Assembly: GCA_003402375.1 (NCBI GenBank)
Contig: QFXJ01000040.1
Coordinates: 124,001-188,000, forward strand
Reading direction: 5' to 3'
DNA from: Candidatus Nitrotoga sp. CP45
GTDB taxonomy: Bacteria > Pseudomonadota > Gammaproteobacteria > Burkholderiales > Gallionellaceae
Length of the DNA stretch: 64,000 bases
Part shown: positions 16,992 to 25,061 of the stretch, one piece after another
How positions within the stretch are numbered: the first letter of the stretch is position 1
How the letters are laid out: each line of letters starts with the position of its first letter
Position numbers and translations under genes: made by a program
Notes under the pieces: model-generated
What the model was told of the DNA's origin: nothing
What the model saw: only the letters and a program-made list of their open reading frames with translations
Database searches by the model: none

Positions 16992-17473
16992 TTAGACCCC
17001 TTGTCGCCTCCGGATCCGTCCCCGCTTTGTGATCCCTTGGCGTCAGAGGCGCCCATCCGATCCATCAGCAGCTTAGCGCCTGAGGCAGCCAGCGCGCTGC
17101 CCAGTGCGGCGAGACCGATCACGCCAGGACCGGGTACCGGCACAGCGGTTGGCGCCACGGACATGGTCGGCATACTGGTCGGTGCTGCTTTAGGTTTGGC
17201 GGTCGGCGATCTGGTTGCCAAAGCTTGGGCAGTGCCAGGTGTAATGAGGGCCGTCACTCCCACTGGCACTGATAGGATCACCGGAGAAACCCAGCTAACG
17301 AGCGCACGGCCGAATAATTCGCGGCGAGTAATAGGTACTGAGAAAATGGGTTCGGTCGAACCTCCCGATACGGGTTTGCCGACATTGGAGCCTCGTGCCT
17401 CGAGCTGATCTCTAAGCGCCTCAATCTCGGCGAGAAGTTGCTCTTTTGTTCTCGTATCTTTACTGTCTGTCAA
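16988..17473 (-). CDS. Small Tat-like, Pro/Ser/Thr-rich protein; candidate substrate of the operon
   Basis: First gene of the seven-gene operon, 161 residues. A short coiled coil (TKEQLLAEIEALRDQLEA, about 9-27) is followed by a twin-arginine segment VPITRRELFGRALV and a hydrophobic stretch. Next come a possible cleavage region (TPGTAQALA) and a Pro/Ser/Thr-rich segment, SPTAKPKAAPTSMPTMSVAP then TAVPVPGPG. A second hydrophobic helix (VIGLAALGSALAASGAKLLM) and a Gly/Ser/Asp/Lys tail finish it. The proline-rich part is the kind of sequence that hydroxylases and O-glycosyltransferases modify, and the N-terminal helix could act as a leader for the PqqD domains. No known family is recognised. The substrate role is a hypothesis from position and composition. 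Confidence 0.65.
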   Translation of the reverse strand: MTDSKDTRTKEQLLAEIEALRDQLEARGSNVGKPVSGGSTEPIFSVPITRRELFGRALVSWVSPVILSVPVGVTALITPGTAQALATRSPTAKPKAAPTSMPTMSVAPTAVPVPGPGVIGLAALGSALAASGAKLLMDRMGASDAKGSQSGDGSGGDKGSK

Positions 17474-17573
17474 GAGAATGTACCTTTGGTGTGATCTCAG
17501 AGAGAGCTACTAAGGCGGAAACCCAGCTGGTTGGAGATCTCGGTTAGTCGGAAAGTAGACCAACTTATAGACT

Positions 17574-17679
17574 CGGCCCGATTTATCCGTGAGTCACCCA
17601 GTTTAAATTGCTCATAGAACTTGTATTTATTGACTTGCATGAGTGTCTCTCATACATGAGTCGCGGATAAATCAGGCCG
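17574..17679. repeat. MITE-like inverted repeat upstream of the operon
   Basis: CGGCCCGATTTATCCGTGAG at 17574 is mirrored by CTCATGTATGAG-spaced sequence ending GCGGATAAATCAGGCCG at 17679. The two arms of about 23 bases match at roughly 20 positions, with about 60 bases between. It looks like a non-autonomous element with terminal inverted repeats or a large hairpin. It sits about 100 bases upstream of the first operon gene, where the promoter should be. Confidence 0.6.
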
Positions 17680-18042
17680 GATCAATAGTATCGGTCAGGA
17701 GTTGCCGGATTGTATACGCTCTGTAATTGACTGACAAGCGCAGGTGCTTACGGAGTAACGGTTATCTGTTTGTAATCATAGCACTTGGCGTGTCAACTGG
17801 TAATTTTGATTGGGCTTTAGTTTCGCATCCGTCCGGCAGCCTTGATCCAGAGCGTACTCAACACAATAGACTGAACAAGTCACTCCAAAATTACTGCCTT
17901 GAATTTTTGCGAATGGATAAACTTATCTAGAAAAAGTATGGCGCCGAATTCAGTTCCATGGTGTTGATCAAAGTGCGTGAACTGTTGATCAACATAAAAT
18001 TGACAACCATTCAAGAAAAACACTTCGTTAACATCAATGTGT
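17680..18042. other. Intergenic region with an open minus-strand remnant
   Basis: No certain gene. A minus-strand frame running from within the neighbouring glycosyltransferase gene past its stop stays open to 17880 and reads NEVFFLNGCQFYVDQQFTHF then DQHHGTEFGAILFLDKF, which looks protein-like. It has no start of its own outside the overlap. It may be the tail of a former gene or a longer version of the glycosyltransferase lost by frameshift. Confidence 0.35.
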
Positions 18043-19425
18043 TCATTTTCTGTATAGCTTCGGAGAAATCTGGAAATCATAGAGATTTTCAAGAAAGTCG
18101 TTGAAACAGTACGCCTTTGGGTGTGCCAGACATAAATAGAACTCCGCCCAAATTCGCTCATCCTTGTGGTTTCTCCAGAATTCATAGCCATTGGGTAATT
18201 TCTTTATATATTCACTAGTAGCCCACCAAAAATTTCCGCTGTAGTGACTTTGTTCGCACTGAAGTTCTACACCGCAGGTTTCGTACTCTTTCAGTACTGT
18301 TGCGCAATCCTCCCATTTCTCTATATTGAAGTACTCCATATACTCGCGCCATGCGTTAGTTGCATCTTCCCTTGGCGTAGCTACTGACGAGGCCCCTTTG
18401 GTATGAAGGTAATAACATAGAAATGATTCTTCATTTTCTTGCGCTTCCTTCCACACCCTGGCCAATGTCGGAAACTCGTAATCTCTGGGATCTTCGGTAA
18501 CGAATACTTCAAACTTTGGGTCTTCCAGGATCGGTATATTCAATTCCTGTTCTCGATTCTTGCCCCCGACGAAACCAACAACTATTTTTTCACTCGCATC
18601 GTATAACCCTGACTCCTTCAATTTCCGATATTGCTCGGAAATGATCCGGAAACAGTCGCCAATTGCCCCAATATGCCAAAAGCCAATTATCTTCTTCGCG
18701 GGTCTGGAACCGATAATCGGCTTAGTCCACACGGGAAGCGGTGACAATTGCCAGAGCGTCGCGTCGATTTGTGAATTTACGTAGTCGGACTTGATGCCGC
18801 AAAAATGCCAGATGTAGTCTGTCATTTTTGGCATGAAATCATCTAGGTTTGCAATGCCGCAGCGATTAAACGACTTATCCAGGAGTTGCCGTTGACCAGA
18901 TTTTTTTACCGCTAGCGAAATTGGGGGCTCGTCATAGAACTGGAATTGCTCTGCTGCCCCAAAAATATTTCGGGCTTCACTGAAGATATCTGTGTGCTGC
19001 TGCGGTTCGAACACCATTATGCCAGTGTTCAAATGATCCACAGTGTAATCGTATGGTACGCCGTTTGCTGTAAACAGCGGCATCAATGATTTGGCATCTT
19101 CGCGTATATGCCAGGGAATCTGATGTGCGGATACGCAGCCAAAATTGCCTTTCGTCACGATCTCGAAAAGATTGGGACAGTCGTAACGAACGATAATGTC
19201 GCGATCAAACCAGATGACACGATCAAACTCCTCGCAGTGTTTGTCCAGCCACAACTTCTGGGCAAACCCGCAGTCATCATTGCCGATAGGTTGAGTCAGT
19301 TCGATGACTGCAAGCCCACCCCAGCGGCGAGCAATGGCGGCGATTGACAACCTGGCATTTGCGCGCCAACCGTCATTGAACCAATTGCCAACTACGATGG
19401 CGTTCCGTCGATAAATTTCAGTCAT
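18043..19425 (-). CDS. Two-domain glycosyltransferase-like protein
   Basis: The N-terminal half resembles nucleotide-sugar-dependent enzymes of the GT8/DxD type: VIWFDRDIIVRYDCPNLFEI carries a DRD motif, with VDHLNTGIMVFEPQQ downstream. The C-terminal half (about 240-460) contains CYYLHTKGASS, WREYMEYFNIEKWEDC and SHYSGNFWWATSEYIKKLP. This block is shared by many bacterial and viral polysaccharide-locus proteins and is probably a second transferase domain. No signal peptide or membrane segment is seen. It lies upstream of the coupled operon on the same strand but about 570 bases away, so it is probably a separate transcript. The exact sugar and acceptor are unknown. Confidence 0.7.
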   Translation of the reverse strand: MTEIYRRNAIVVGNWFNDGWRANARLSIAAIARRWGGLAVIELTQPIGNDDCGFAQKLWLDKHCEEFDRVIWFDRDIIVRYDCPNLFEIVTKGNFGCVSAHQIPWHIREDAKSLMPLFTANGVPYDYTVDHLNTGIMVFEPQQHTDIFSEARNIFGAAEQFQFYDEPPISLAVKKSGQRQLLDKSFNRCGIANLDDFMPKMTDYIWHFCGIKSDYVNSQIDATLWQLSPLPVWTKPIIGSRPAKKIIGFWHIGAIGDCFRIISEQYRKLKESGLYDASEKIVVGFVGGKNREQELNIPILEDPKFEVFVTEDPRDYEFPTLARVWKEAQENEESFLCYYLHTKGASSVATPREDATNAWREYMEYFNIEKWEDCATVLKEYETCGVELQCEQSHYSGNFWWATSEYIKKLPNGYEFWRNHKDERIWAEFYLCLAHPKAYCFNDFLENLYDFQISPKLYRK

Positions 19426-19509
19426 GGTCTAATATTCGCAAAGGTTGTGCGACTTGTATCATTGGCACCTCTGCAATTTCGCAGTTGCATCAAAAATACT
19501 GGGTTGAAG

Positions 19510-20520
19510 TCAAGCTGAATGCGCAAGTCCTAACTCCCTCGCTTGCGCGCACGTGATGCAGCGGGCCCAGTCGGTTTTCGAGCGTATGGTGACGGGATCA
19601 GGATTGGCTCCGGTGAATACGTCAGGATGAGCGCGCTTGTTCTTGAAATCGAAGCCGGAGTAGATTTCGTAATCGTGCAATGAGCGGACGTGGCCGAGGC
19701 TGTATGGACCAAGATCATGCCCCTCACCGCTATAAATCAGACGGCGCAAGCGGTCAAATGCAACAGCGTTGCGCCGTTGAATCACCTCCTCGCCCTGTTC
19801 CCAGTGACGCCGCGGCGGAGCATTGCGATGCAGCATGTGCCAAACCACCACTTCACTGGGCAGAAAAAAATCGTAGCCCCAGGTAAAGCTGCGCACGGTG
19901 ATGCTGAATTCTTCGCCCCAATAGTAGTGATCAGGATCCTGGGGCACTTCCACATTCCATTGCCCGCGGCTGAAAGCGAAATTGCCATTCACGAAACGCG
20001 TTCTTCCGGGTAACTGTTGGTTCGGCTTGCCGAAATCGAACCAGGGCGCCCATCCACTGTGCTCATTCCAGTCACTGACCGTTGTCGTCGGCACACCCAT
20101 GTTGAAATTGCGCTGCAGCATTCCGTTGTCGTCATAATGAAACAAAGGTGCATTCATGCTGATGATCGGTTTTTCGGCAGGCAATGATTCTAGCATCTCG
20201 ATCAGCCGTGCATCCCAATCCGGTTCGAATTTCATGTGCGAATCGACTTGCAGCGTGTATGCCTCGCCACGCCAAAGAGATTGCGCCAGGTTGCGCGCCC
20301 ACGGGCCTCCCTTGCTTTCCTGAATTGTGCGATCAATGAAGCGAAACCGGGAATCGGCTTTGAACACGTCCACATTGATGGGATGATTCGGATCCTGTTG
20401 CCAGCAGATCCCGAAACGCAGATTCTCAGGTCGCCGCGCCATCGCGCTGCAATCCTGAAGTGTGCGTGGTAGCTCAGGGTCCGTGTAGGACGCGATAGCA
20501 ATAAATATAAGTGGTTTCAC
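19510..20520 (-). CDS. GT60-type glycosyltransferase, paralogue of the 10016 gene
   Basis: This 336-residue protein shares the family blocks with the operon's last gene: IFIAIASYTDPELPRTLQDC, FGICWQQDPNHPINVDVF, YTLQVDSHMKFEPDWDARLI (DxH-type metal site), and a WGYDFFLPSEVVVWHMLHRN segment. These match the Skp1-type GlcNAc-transferase family (PF11397). A C-terminal extension with TRSKTDWARCITCAQARELG-like sequence (two cysteines in CITC) is not in the paralogue. It is followed 85 bases downstream by the two-domain glycosyltransferase on the same strand. Two GT60-like enzymes in one locus suggest more than one hydroxyproline or Ser/Thr acceptor site; this is inference. Confidence 0.8.
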   Translation of the reverse strand: MKPLIFIAIASYTDPELPRTLQDCSAMARRPENLRFGICWQQDPNHPINVDVFKADSRFRFIDRTIQESKGGPWARNLAQSLWRGEAYTLQVDSHMKFEPDWDARLIEMLESLPAEKPIISMNAPLFHYDDNGMLQRNFNMGVPTTTVSDWNEHSGWAPWFDFGKPNQQLPGRTRFVNGNFAFSRGQWNVEVPQDPDHYYWGEEFSITVRSFTWGYDFFLPSEVVVWHMLHRNAPPRRHWEQGEEVIQRRNAVAFDRLRRLIYSGEGHDLGPYSLGHVRSLHDYEIYSGFDFKNKRAHPDVFTGANPDPVTIRSKTDWARCITCAQARELGLAHSA

Positions 20521-20695
20521 GGTTGCAGGGACTCTTACAAGTAGGTCGGTGGCCGACCAATGATAAGCCGGCAGTATAATAGCAAATCAATCTGGATCAG
20601 CGCCTGGCATTGCGCCGTGTCCCGGCAGAGCACTAACATTTCCAAGAGTTGCAGACGCTACAATACATCACAACAAATCTGTTCCAGATCCGTCG

Positions 20696-21640
20696 ATGAA
20701 GGCTGAATATAACCGTAGCATCAGAACAGCTGAAACCTCTCTGTTACAGCGGGTTCGTGACAGTATTCAGGGGCACGACCTTATCGATTGGGCCAAAAAT
20801 GACTTCGAATCGTTCTTGGCGCTGTTTGACGTGGTCGATCTACAGGATGGAAACCGTTCCCAGATGAAAGATGGGGGGATCTACTTCAATACGCTCCCTG
20901 ATATGATTCGCAAGCATGCTCAGAGCCCAACATCCCATGTATTGATAACTCACCTGAATGAGAATTGGGGTGGGTTTTCCACGAATGTTCCATACCGCAC
21001 TGTGCAGTGGGGCGATTGGCACTCTGACATGATTAACGCCGGGTGCACACCGCAGATGGTGCGGCAGTACCTGGATGATCCCGAGGTAAAAGCGGTGGTC
21101 ACGCCGCAACACACTGCTTTTTGGCACCCCACTATCCTGTCGATTCCGATCGGCATCAGGCAATCCGATGAAATCATCGATCACATCGTTAATGCGGATG
21201 GCACAAAGACAAAAGAATTGCTGCTAAATAACAGCGGTTGGGGGCATCGCCCACAGATCAACGAATGCATTATTGCAAACTTTGGTGGACACATCAGCAA
21301 CACATATGGGATGAGCCAAACCGAATATTTCGAGGCCATCACCTGCTCCAGATTCGTGCTTTGTCCGTCTGGAATGGGTTGGGATTCGTATCGCATCTGG
21401 GAGACCTTGATGTTGGGGGCCATTCCCGTCGTCGAATTTTCAGCCGGTTGGCATACTGTACTCGATGACCTGCCTGTGTTGTTTGTCACGAATTTTAACG
21501 AGGTAACACCGGATTTGCTCGACAAGGCTTATCCGGAAATCATGTCTCACTGCGGGCGCTTCGATTATGGCAAATTGACGAAACAGTGGTGGGTTTCAAA
21601 GATTACAAAATTGCTGGTCGCCTCCCAGCCTCAAGGTTGA
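20696..21640 (+). CDS. Exostosin/RXYLT1-like glycosyltransferase
   Basis: The 314-residue protein has the C-terminal exostosin-type signature. SRFVLCPSGMGWDSYRIWET is followed by LMLGAIPVVEFSAGWHTVLD and DLPVLFVTNFNEVTPDLLDK, the pattern seen in GT47-like and RXYLT1/TMEM5-like transferases. The N-terminal part is divergent. No membrane anchor is seen. It is divergent from the GT60 gene at 19510 and convergent with the 1013-residue multidomain gene. The sugar is not readable; UDP-xylose is available from the nearby decarboxylase, and RXYLT1 uses it, so xylose transfer is a reasonable but unproven guess. Confidence 0.7.
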   Translation: MKAEYNRSIRTAETSLLQRVRDSIQGHDLIDWAKNDFESFLALFDVVDLQDGNRSQMKDGGIYFNTLPDMIRKHAQSPTSHVLITHLNENWGGFSTNVPYRTVQWGDWHSDMINAGCTPQMVRQYLDDPEVKAVVTPQHTAFWHPTILSIPIGIRQSDEIIDHIVNADGTKTKELLLNNSGWGHRPQINECIIANFGGHISNTYGMSQTEYFEAITCSRFVLCPSGMGWDSYRIWETLMLGAIPVVEFSAGWHTVLDDLPVLFVTNFNEVTPDLLDKAYPEIMSHCGRFDYGKLTKQWWVSKITKLLVASQPQG

Positions 21641-21689
21641 GGCTCTTCGTAGTGTCGCGTAAATGCGTGGCTGCGGCGCAGGAAAACTT

Positions 21690-24600
21690 TCAGGGCGTAA
21701 TCCAACGATCAGCTTGCACGCTCGCTTCGCGGAAACTCCGGGCTGTCTGCGCGGGATCAGGGCGTGCTTCAGCAGTCAGAAATATTTCGTTTTCTTCCAC
21801 GAAAATAGCTTCGTAACCCCATTTTTGACAGAAAAGCTGGCATTTTTGCGCATCGACTGTGGGCTCGAAGAATTTTTGCCTGAAAGCTTCCGATTCAAAT
21901 AACAATTCGATGTTCAGGATGCCGTACGCAAAGACGAAGCCGCGCTTGAAACTGGCGTTGACAACTAGCAAAGGCTTCTTGTCGACGGACAGGTTTCTGA
22001 TCTTTCTTATAAGCCGGTGCACGGCGTCTGGCTTGAGCCCCGCACGCGATGACAGCGTATATTTCTCGCCGCGGTAGGGGCGATCCCCGCTGTTTACGAA
22101 TACATGATCCGGGTATTCATAATCCGAAAGCCGAATTACGAACTTATCCATTTCCGGTGCGAAGCGGTCGTACTGATGCACGGCATAAGAGATGTTGCCG
22201 TCGTCATCCAGCACCCAGCCGTCGTGATCCCGATAGAGTTTCAGTCTTCCCTGCTCGTCGCGAGGAATGAAAGCTATTGATGTTTCTTCTTCTGCTGTCA
22301 TGGGACGAGTTTTTTGCAGCAAGTCGATTTCCGTAAAGCCACAATTATTGACGATACTTTTTCCTGCACGCTCGATCTTGATGCGACCGCAGTGCTCCAA
22401 ATGACCACTGTGCGCCAGGTAGTTCAAGGTACCTTGGTCTGCGAATTCAAAATTCTGTTGCACCGTCACCTCGGCAATGATCTCAAGAAACGCCATCACG
22501 GCGCATCGCGTTCCCATGATGGCTCCCGAATTCAATATGACCTTGTCTGCGATTGCATCGGCTATTGGTTTGCCGAACGGCTCATTTATCCAGGCGTAAT
22601 TCATCCCATTAGGATGATTCCCGAGGGTCAGGAATTGGAATTCCGACATCAAATAGAGATCGCAGTCCAGCATGAAATTTTCTACGTTTGCAAACGGATC
22701 ACGTTGAAAATAGGCATCCCTGAAATCCATCATCAGGGCATAGCGAAAGTCCAGATCCTGCAGCCATTGCCTGTATTGTTCAAAACGGTATCCATTAACG
22801 ACCTTATGGGGCGGGGAGATCGGCGGCACGATGAAATAGTTGATGGCGTTATCGAGCAGATACCTTTTGACCGGCTCATATTCCGGTCCGTCGGATATGC
22901 CCAGCAAGACTGGGCAGTTTGCGCCGGTTCTGCGCAATGTCGAAATGAATTGACGGTACTCGTCTATGTTTTTGTATCCCGTTGCAATGGAGACGATGAT
23001 ATCTATCCCCGGCGCAGTTTTCGCGGAGTGCGTGGACAGCGGACTCGTGCCTTCGAGTTCATGGATGATTTCAGCGACGCGATTAGTAGACCGGTGATGA
23101 CTCATGACAAACGCTCTCCCCTGCATCCCGATTCTTTCTCGTTCCGTATTATCGTCCAGATAGTCCATGATCTTCCGTTCAAGGATTTCCATTCCCTCAT
23201 CAGTCAGGTCGTAGAAAATCAGGTGCTGTTCATCGATCAGGGGGTTTTTTATGGGGGCATACATTCTATCGACGAAGACCAGTGCGCCGGAAGCCAGCGC
23301 CTCCCAGAGTCTAGCATCGCCTTCCCACGGATCCGGGTTGGCGTGAAGGATGATCTTGCTGTCATACAAACACTGTTTGTACCTCGGATCGATGCCCGAC
23401 CTTCCGACCGGACCGCATTCGGAAACTGTTCCAATCTGCATGGAGAGGCGGTGATCAGCAGCCAATCTCTTGGCGAATTTCAACAACCTTCCCCTGGCCA
23501 GCTTGAACCAGGGACTATCGATAACGTCGTCATCAAAAAGGCAGGAAACATCGATATTTTTTCTGTTGTCATAGTCGACGGGCGGCTCACACATATCGTT
23601 GACAACACAGTACGCCGTCGGCAGAACTGAAAGTCCGGCATAGTTCATGATTCGCCCGTTTTCCCGATCGACACAACTGCGCTTGAAGTAGAGCCTCCAT
23701 CTGAAATCGCCGGCGTCATAGATCATGTCGGGATTGTCATCGTAGTCGAGCAGGATCGTTTTTTCTTTGTACTTGTCTTTGATTGGGTTAAACCGGATGT
23801 GAAACGGGCAGTGGTCGACCAGATGGTTCTGACAAAAGATCAGGTAATCTGCATTTTCTGGACGATCAACCAGAGTCACTTGCGGATGAGCCGCGAGACC
23901 TTCATGGGTCAGCCGCATCTCGTTGCTTGCGGACTCGATGTGATCGAACAGGGGAAAGTAGATTTTGTACATCGAACCCATTAAAAATTCAGGCTGTTGA
24001 ATGATATCCGTCATGACTTTGATTTCTTGTTCACAGTTTCCGCTGAATGGGCCTCCGGCATCTATGAAATTCTTGTTTGCATAGATTACGTATATGCAGC
24101 ATAAATCATTCTTCAGGAGTCGAATGCTGGTTTCCTCTGCAACACCCTCTCTCAATTTAACTAGAATAAAGAACAGTCCAAATATATTGATGAACCGTTT
24201 CGCAATGAGCTCACTAAAGCCCGTAAATTCGTCAATCAGCTCATTTTTCTGCCTGTTGTAGTCATTGATCCCCATTATGGGGTGAATATAGAAATAAATT
24301 TTCTTTCTGTCTTGTTTGAGTATTTCATATAGTCGTTCTATCCTCCGGGCATAGGTTTCGTAATCCTGCGCCGAAGACAGGTCATGATGGGTCAAAGCCA
24401 GTTGTAAATGGTAGGTCGAACTATTGGTCAGGGCTTCCGCAGCTATAGTCTTCTTGGTTTCTTCATAGTGTGTATTGATACTGGGTATTTCACAACAACA
24501 CTCCTCCACCACGCCGTCAATAATATTTACGGTCATGGTATTGGCTTTAGTGTAGTTATTTATATCCAGGAACTCTTTGAAATTATTTTGAAGACAGTCC

Positions 24601-24731
24601 TTGATGACGTTTAGTTGGCATACAAGTGAATCAAAAGGCAATGATTGATTGCCTAGGTGGCATCTATCCAATATCCCCCTACTTGAACACCTGTGGCCAA
24701 ATGGTATAAATATCGTATTATTGCTCGACAT
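21690..24731 (-). CDS. Three-domain protein: DUF1796-like, exostosin-like GT, and C-terminal GT-like domain
   Basis: A 1013-residue mosaic. Residues about 1-230 start FIPFGHRCSSRGILDRCHLG then NQSLPFDSL, the DUF1796 (papain-like peptidase fold, often fused to glycan enzymes) block. Residues about 250-590 are glycosyltransferase-1/exostosin-like, with LYDSKIILHANPDPWEGDAR, LWEALASGALVFVDR and a helix-rich end. Residues about 600-870 look like a second transferase: LDFRYALMMDFRDAYFQRDP (DxxD motif) and VILNSGAIMGTRCAVMAFLE. The last about 130 residues are a small domain with no match I recognise. It probably adds more than one sugar or bridges two steps. A decayed copy of its middle domain lies directly upstream. 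Confidence 0.7.
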   Translation of the reverse strand: MSSNNTIFIPFGHRCSSRGILDRCHLGNQSLPFDSLVCQLNVIKDCLQNNFKEFLDINNYTKANTMTVNIIDGVVEECCCEIPSINTHYEETKKTIAAEALTNSSTYHLQLALTHHDLSSAQDYETYARRIERLYEILKQDRKKIYFYIHPIMGINDYNRQKNELIDEFTGFSELIAKRFINIFGLFFILVKLREGVAEETSIRLLKNDLCCIYVIYANKNFIDAGGPFSGNCEQEIKVMTDIIQQPEFLMGSMYKIYFPLFDHIESASNEMRLTHEGLAAHPQVTLVDRPENADYLIFCQNHLVDHCPFHIRFNPIKDKYKEKTILLDYDDNPDMIYDAGDFRWRLYFKRSCVDRENGRIMNYAGLSVLPTAYCVVNDMCEPPVDYDNRKNIDVSCLFDDDVIDSPWFKLARGRLLKFAKRLAADHRLSMQIGTVSECGPVGRSGIDPRYKQCLYDSKIILHANPDPWEGDARLWEALASGALVFVDRMYAPIKNPLIDEQHLIFYDLTDEGMEILERKIMDYLDDNTERERIGMQGRAFVMSHHRSTNRVAEIIHELEGTSPLSTHSAKTAPGIDIIVSIATGYKNIDEYRQFISTLRRTGANCPVLLGISDGPEYEPVKRYLLDNAINYFIVPPISPPHKVVNGYRFEQYRQWLQDLDFRYALMMDFRDAYFQRDPFANVENFMLDCDLYLMSEFQFLTLGNHPNGMNYAWINEPFGKPIADAIADKVILNSGAIMGTRCAVMAFLEIIAEVTVQQNFEFADQGTLNYLAHSGHLEHCGRIKIERAGKSIVNNCGFTEIDLLQKTRPMTAEEETSIAFIPRDEQGRLKLYRDHDGWVLDDDGNISYAVHQYDRFAPEMDKFVIRLSDYEYPDHVFVNSGDRPYRGEKYTLSSRAGLKPDAVHRLIRKIRNLSVDKKPLLVVNASFKRGFVFAYGILNIELLFESEAFRQKFFEPTVDAQKCQLFCQKWGYEAIFVEENEIFLTAEARPDPAQTARSFREASVQADRWITP

Positions 24732-24747
24732 GAAAGATTCTCCAGGT

Positions 24748-25014
24748 TCACCTCAAGACTGACAATGAACTTCCTGACATATCAACGGCTACACAGTACG
24801 TCGTCGACAAATTATAAAGGTCGGTATGGTCGATAATCTGCACATTATTCCAGTGGGCCAAGTGGTTTCGACGAAAGCCCGGATAATCAGCCCATCCGCG
24901 ACGATGGAGATGAGTTACTTGCGGATGAAGCAGAAGAGTTTCATGGAGTAGCTGCATCTCTTTGCTTATCGACTTGCGGTGATTGAATAGAGGGGCATAT
25001 ATGTTGTGCATCAA
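24748..25014 (-). pseudogene. Decayed partial copy of the 1013-residue protein's middle domain
   Basis: The track ORF of 88 residues reads MHNIYAPLFNHRKSISKEMQ then LLHETLLLHPQVTHLHR, plainly homologous to MYKIYFPLFDHIESASNEMR then LTHEGLAAHPQVTLVDR in the neighbouring 1013-residue protein. It then jumps to TTYCVAVDMSGSS, matching PTAYCVVNDMCEPP about 60 residues further on, so an internal segment is deleted. It lacks the rest of the domain. It is a duplication remnant, not a functional gene. Confidence 0.8.
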
Positions 25015-25061
25015 GAAATTATATCGGACTAACCTTTCGCAGGTATATCCAGAGGTGAATC

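Noticed and set aside
22314-23630. Long 438-residue plus-strand ORF
   Set aside because: Antisense shadow of the 1013-residue glycosyltransferase; composition does not resemble a protein family.
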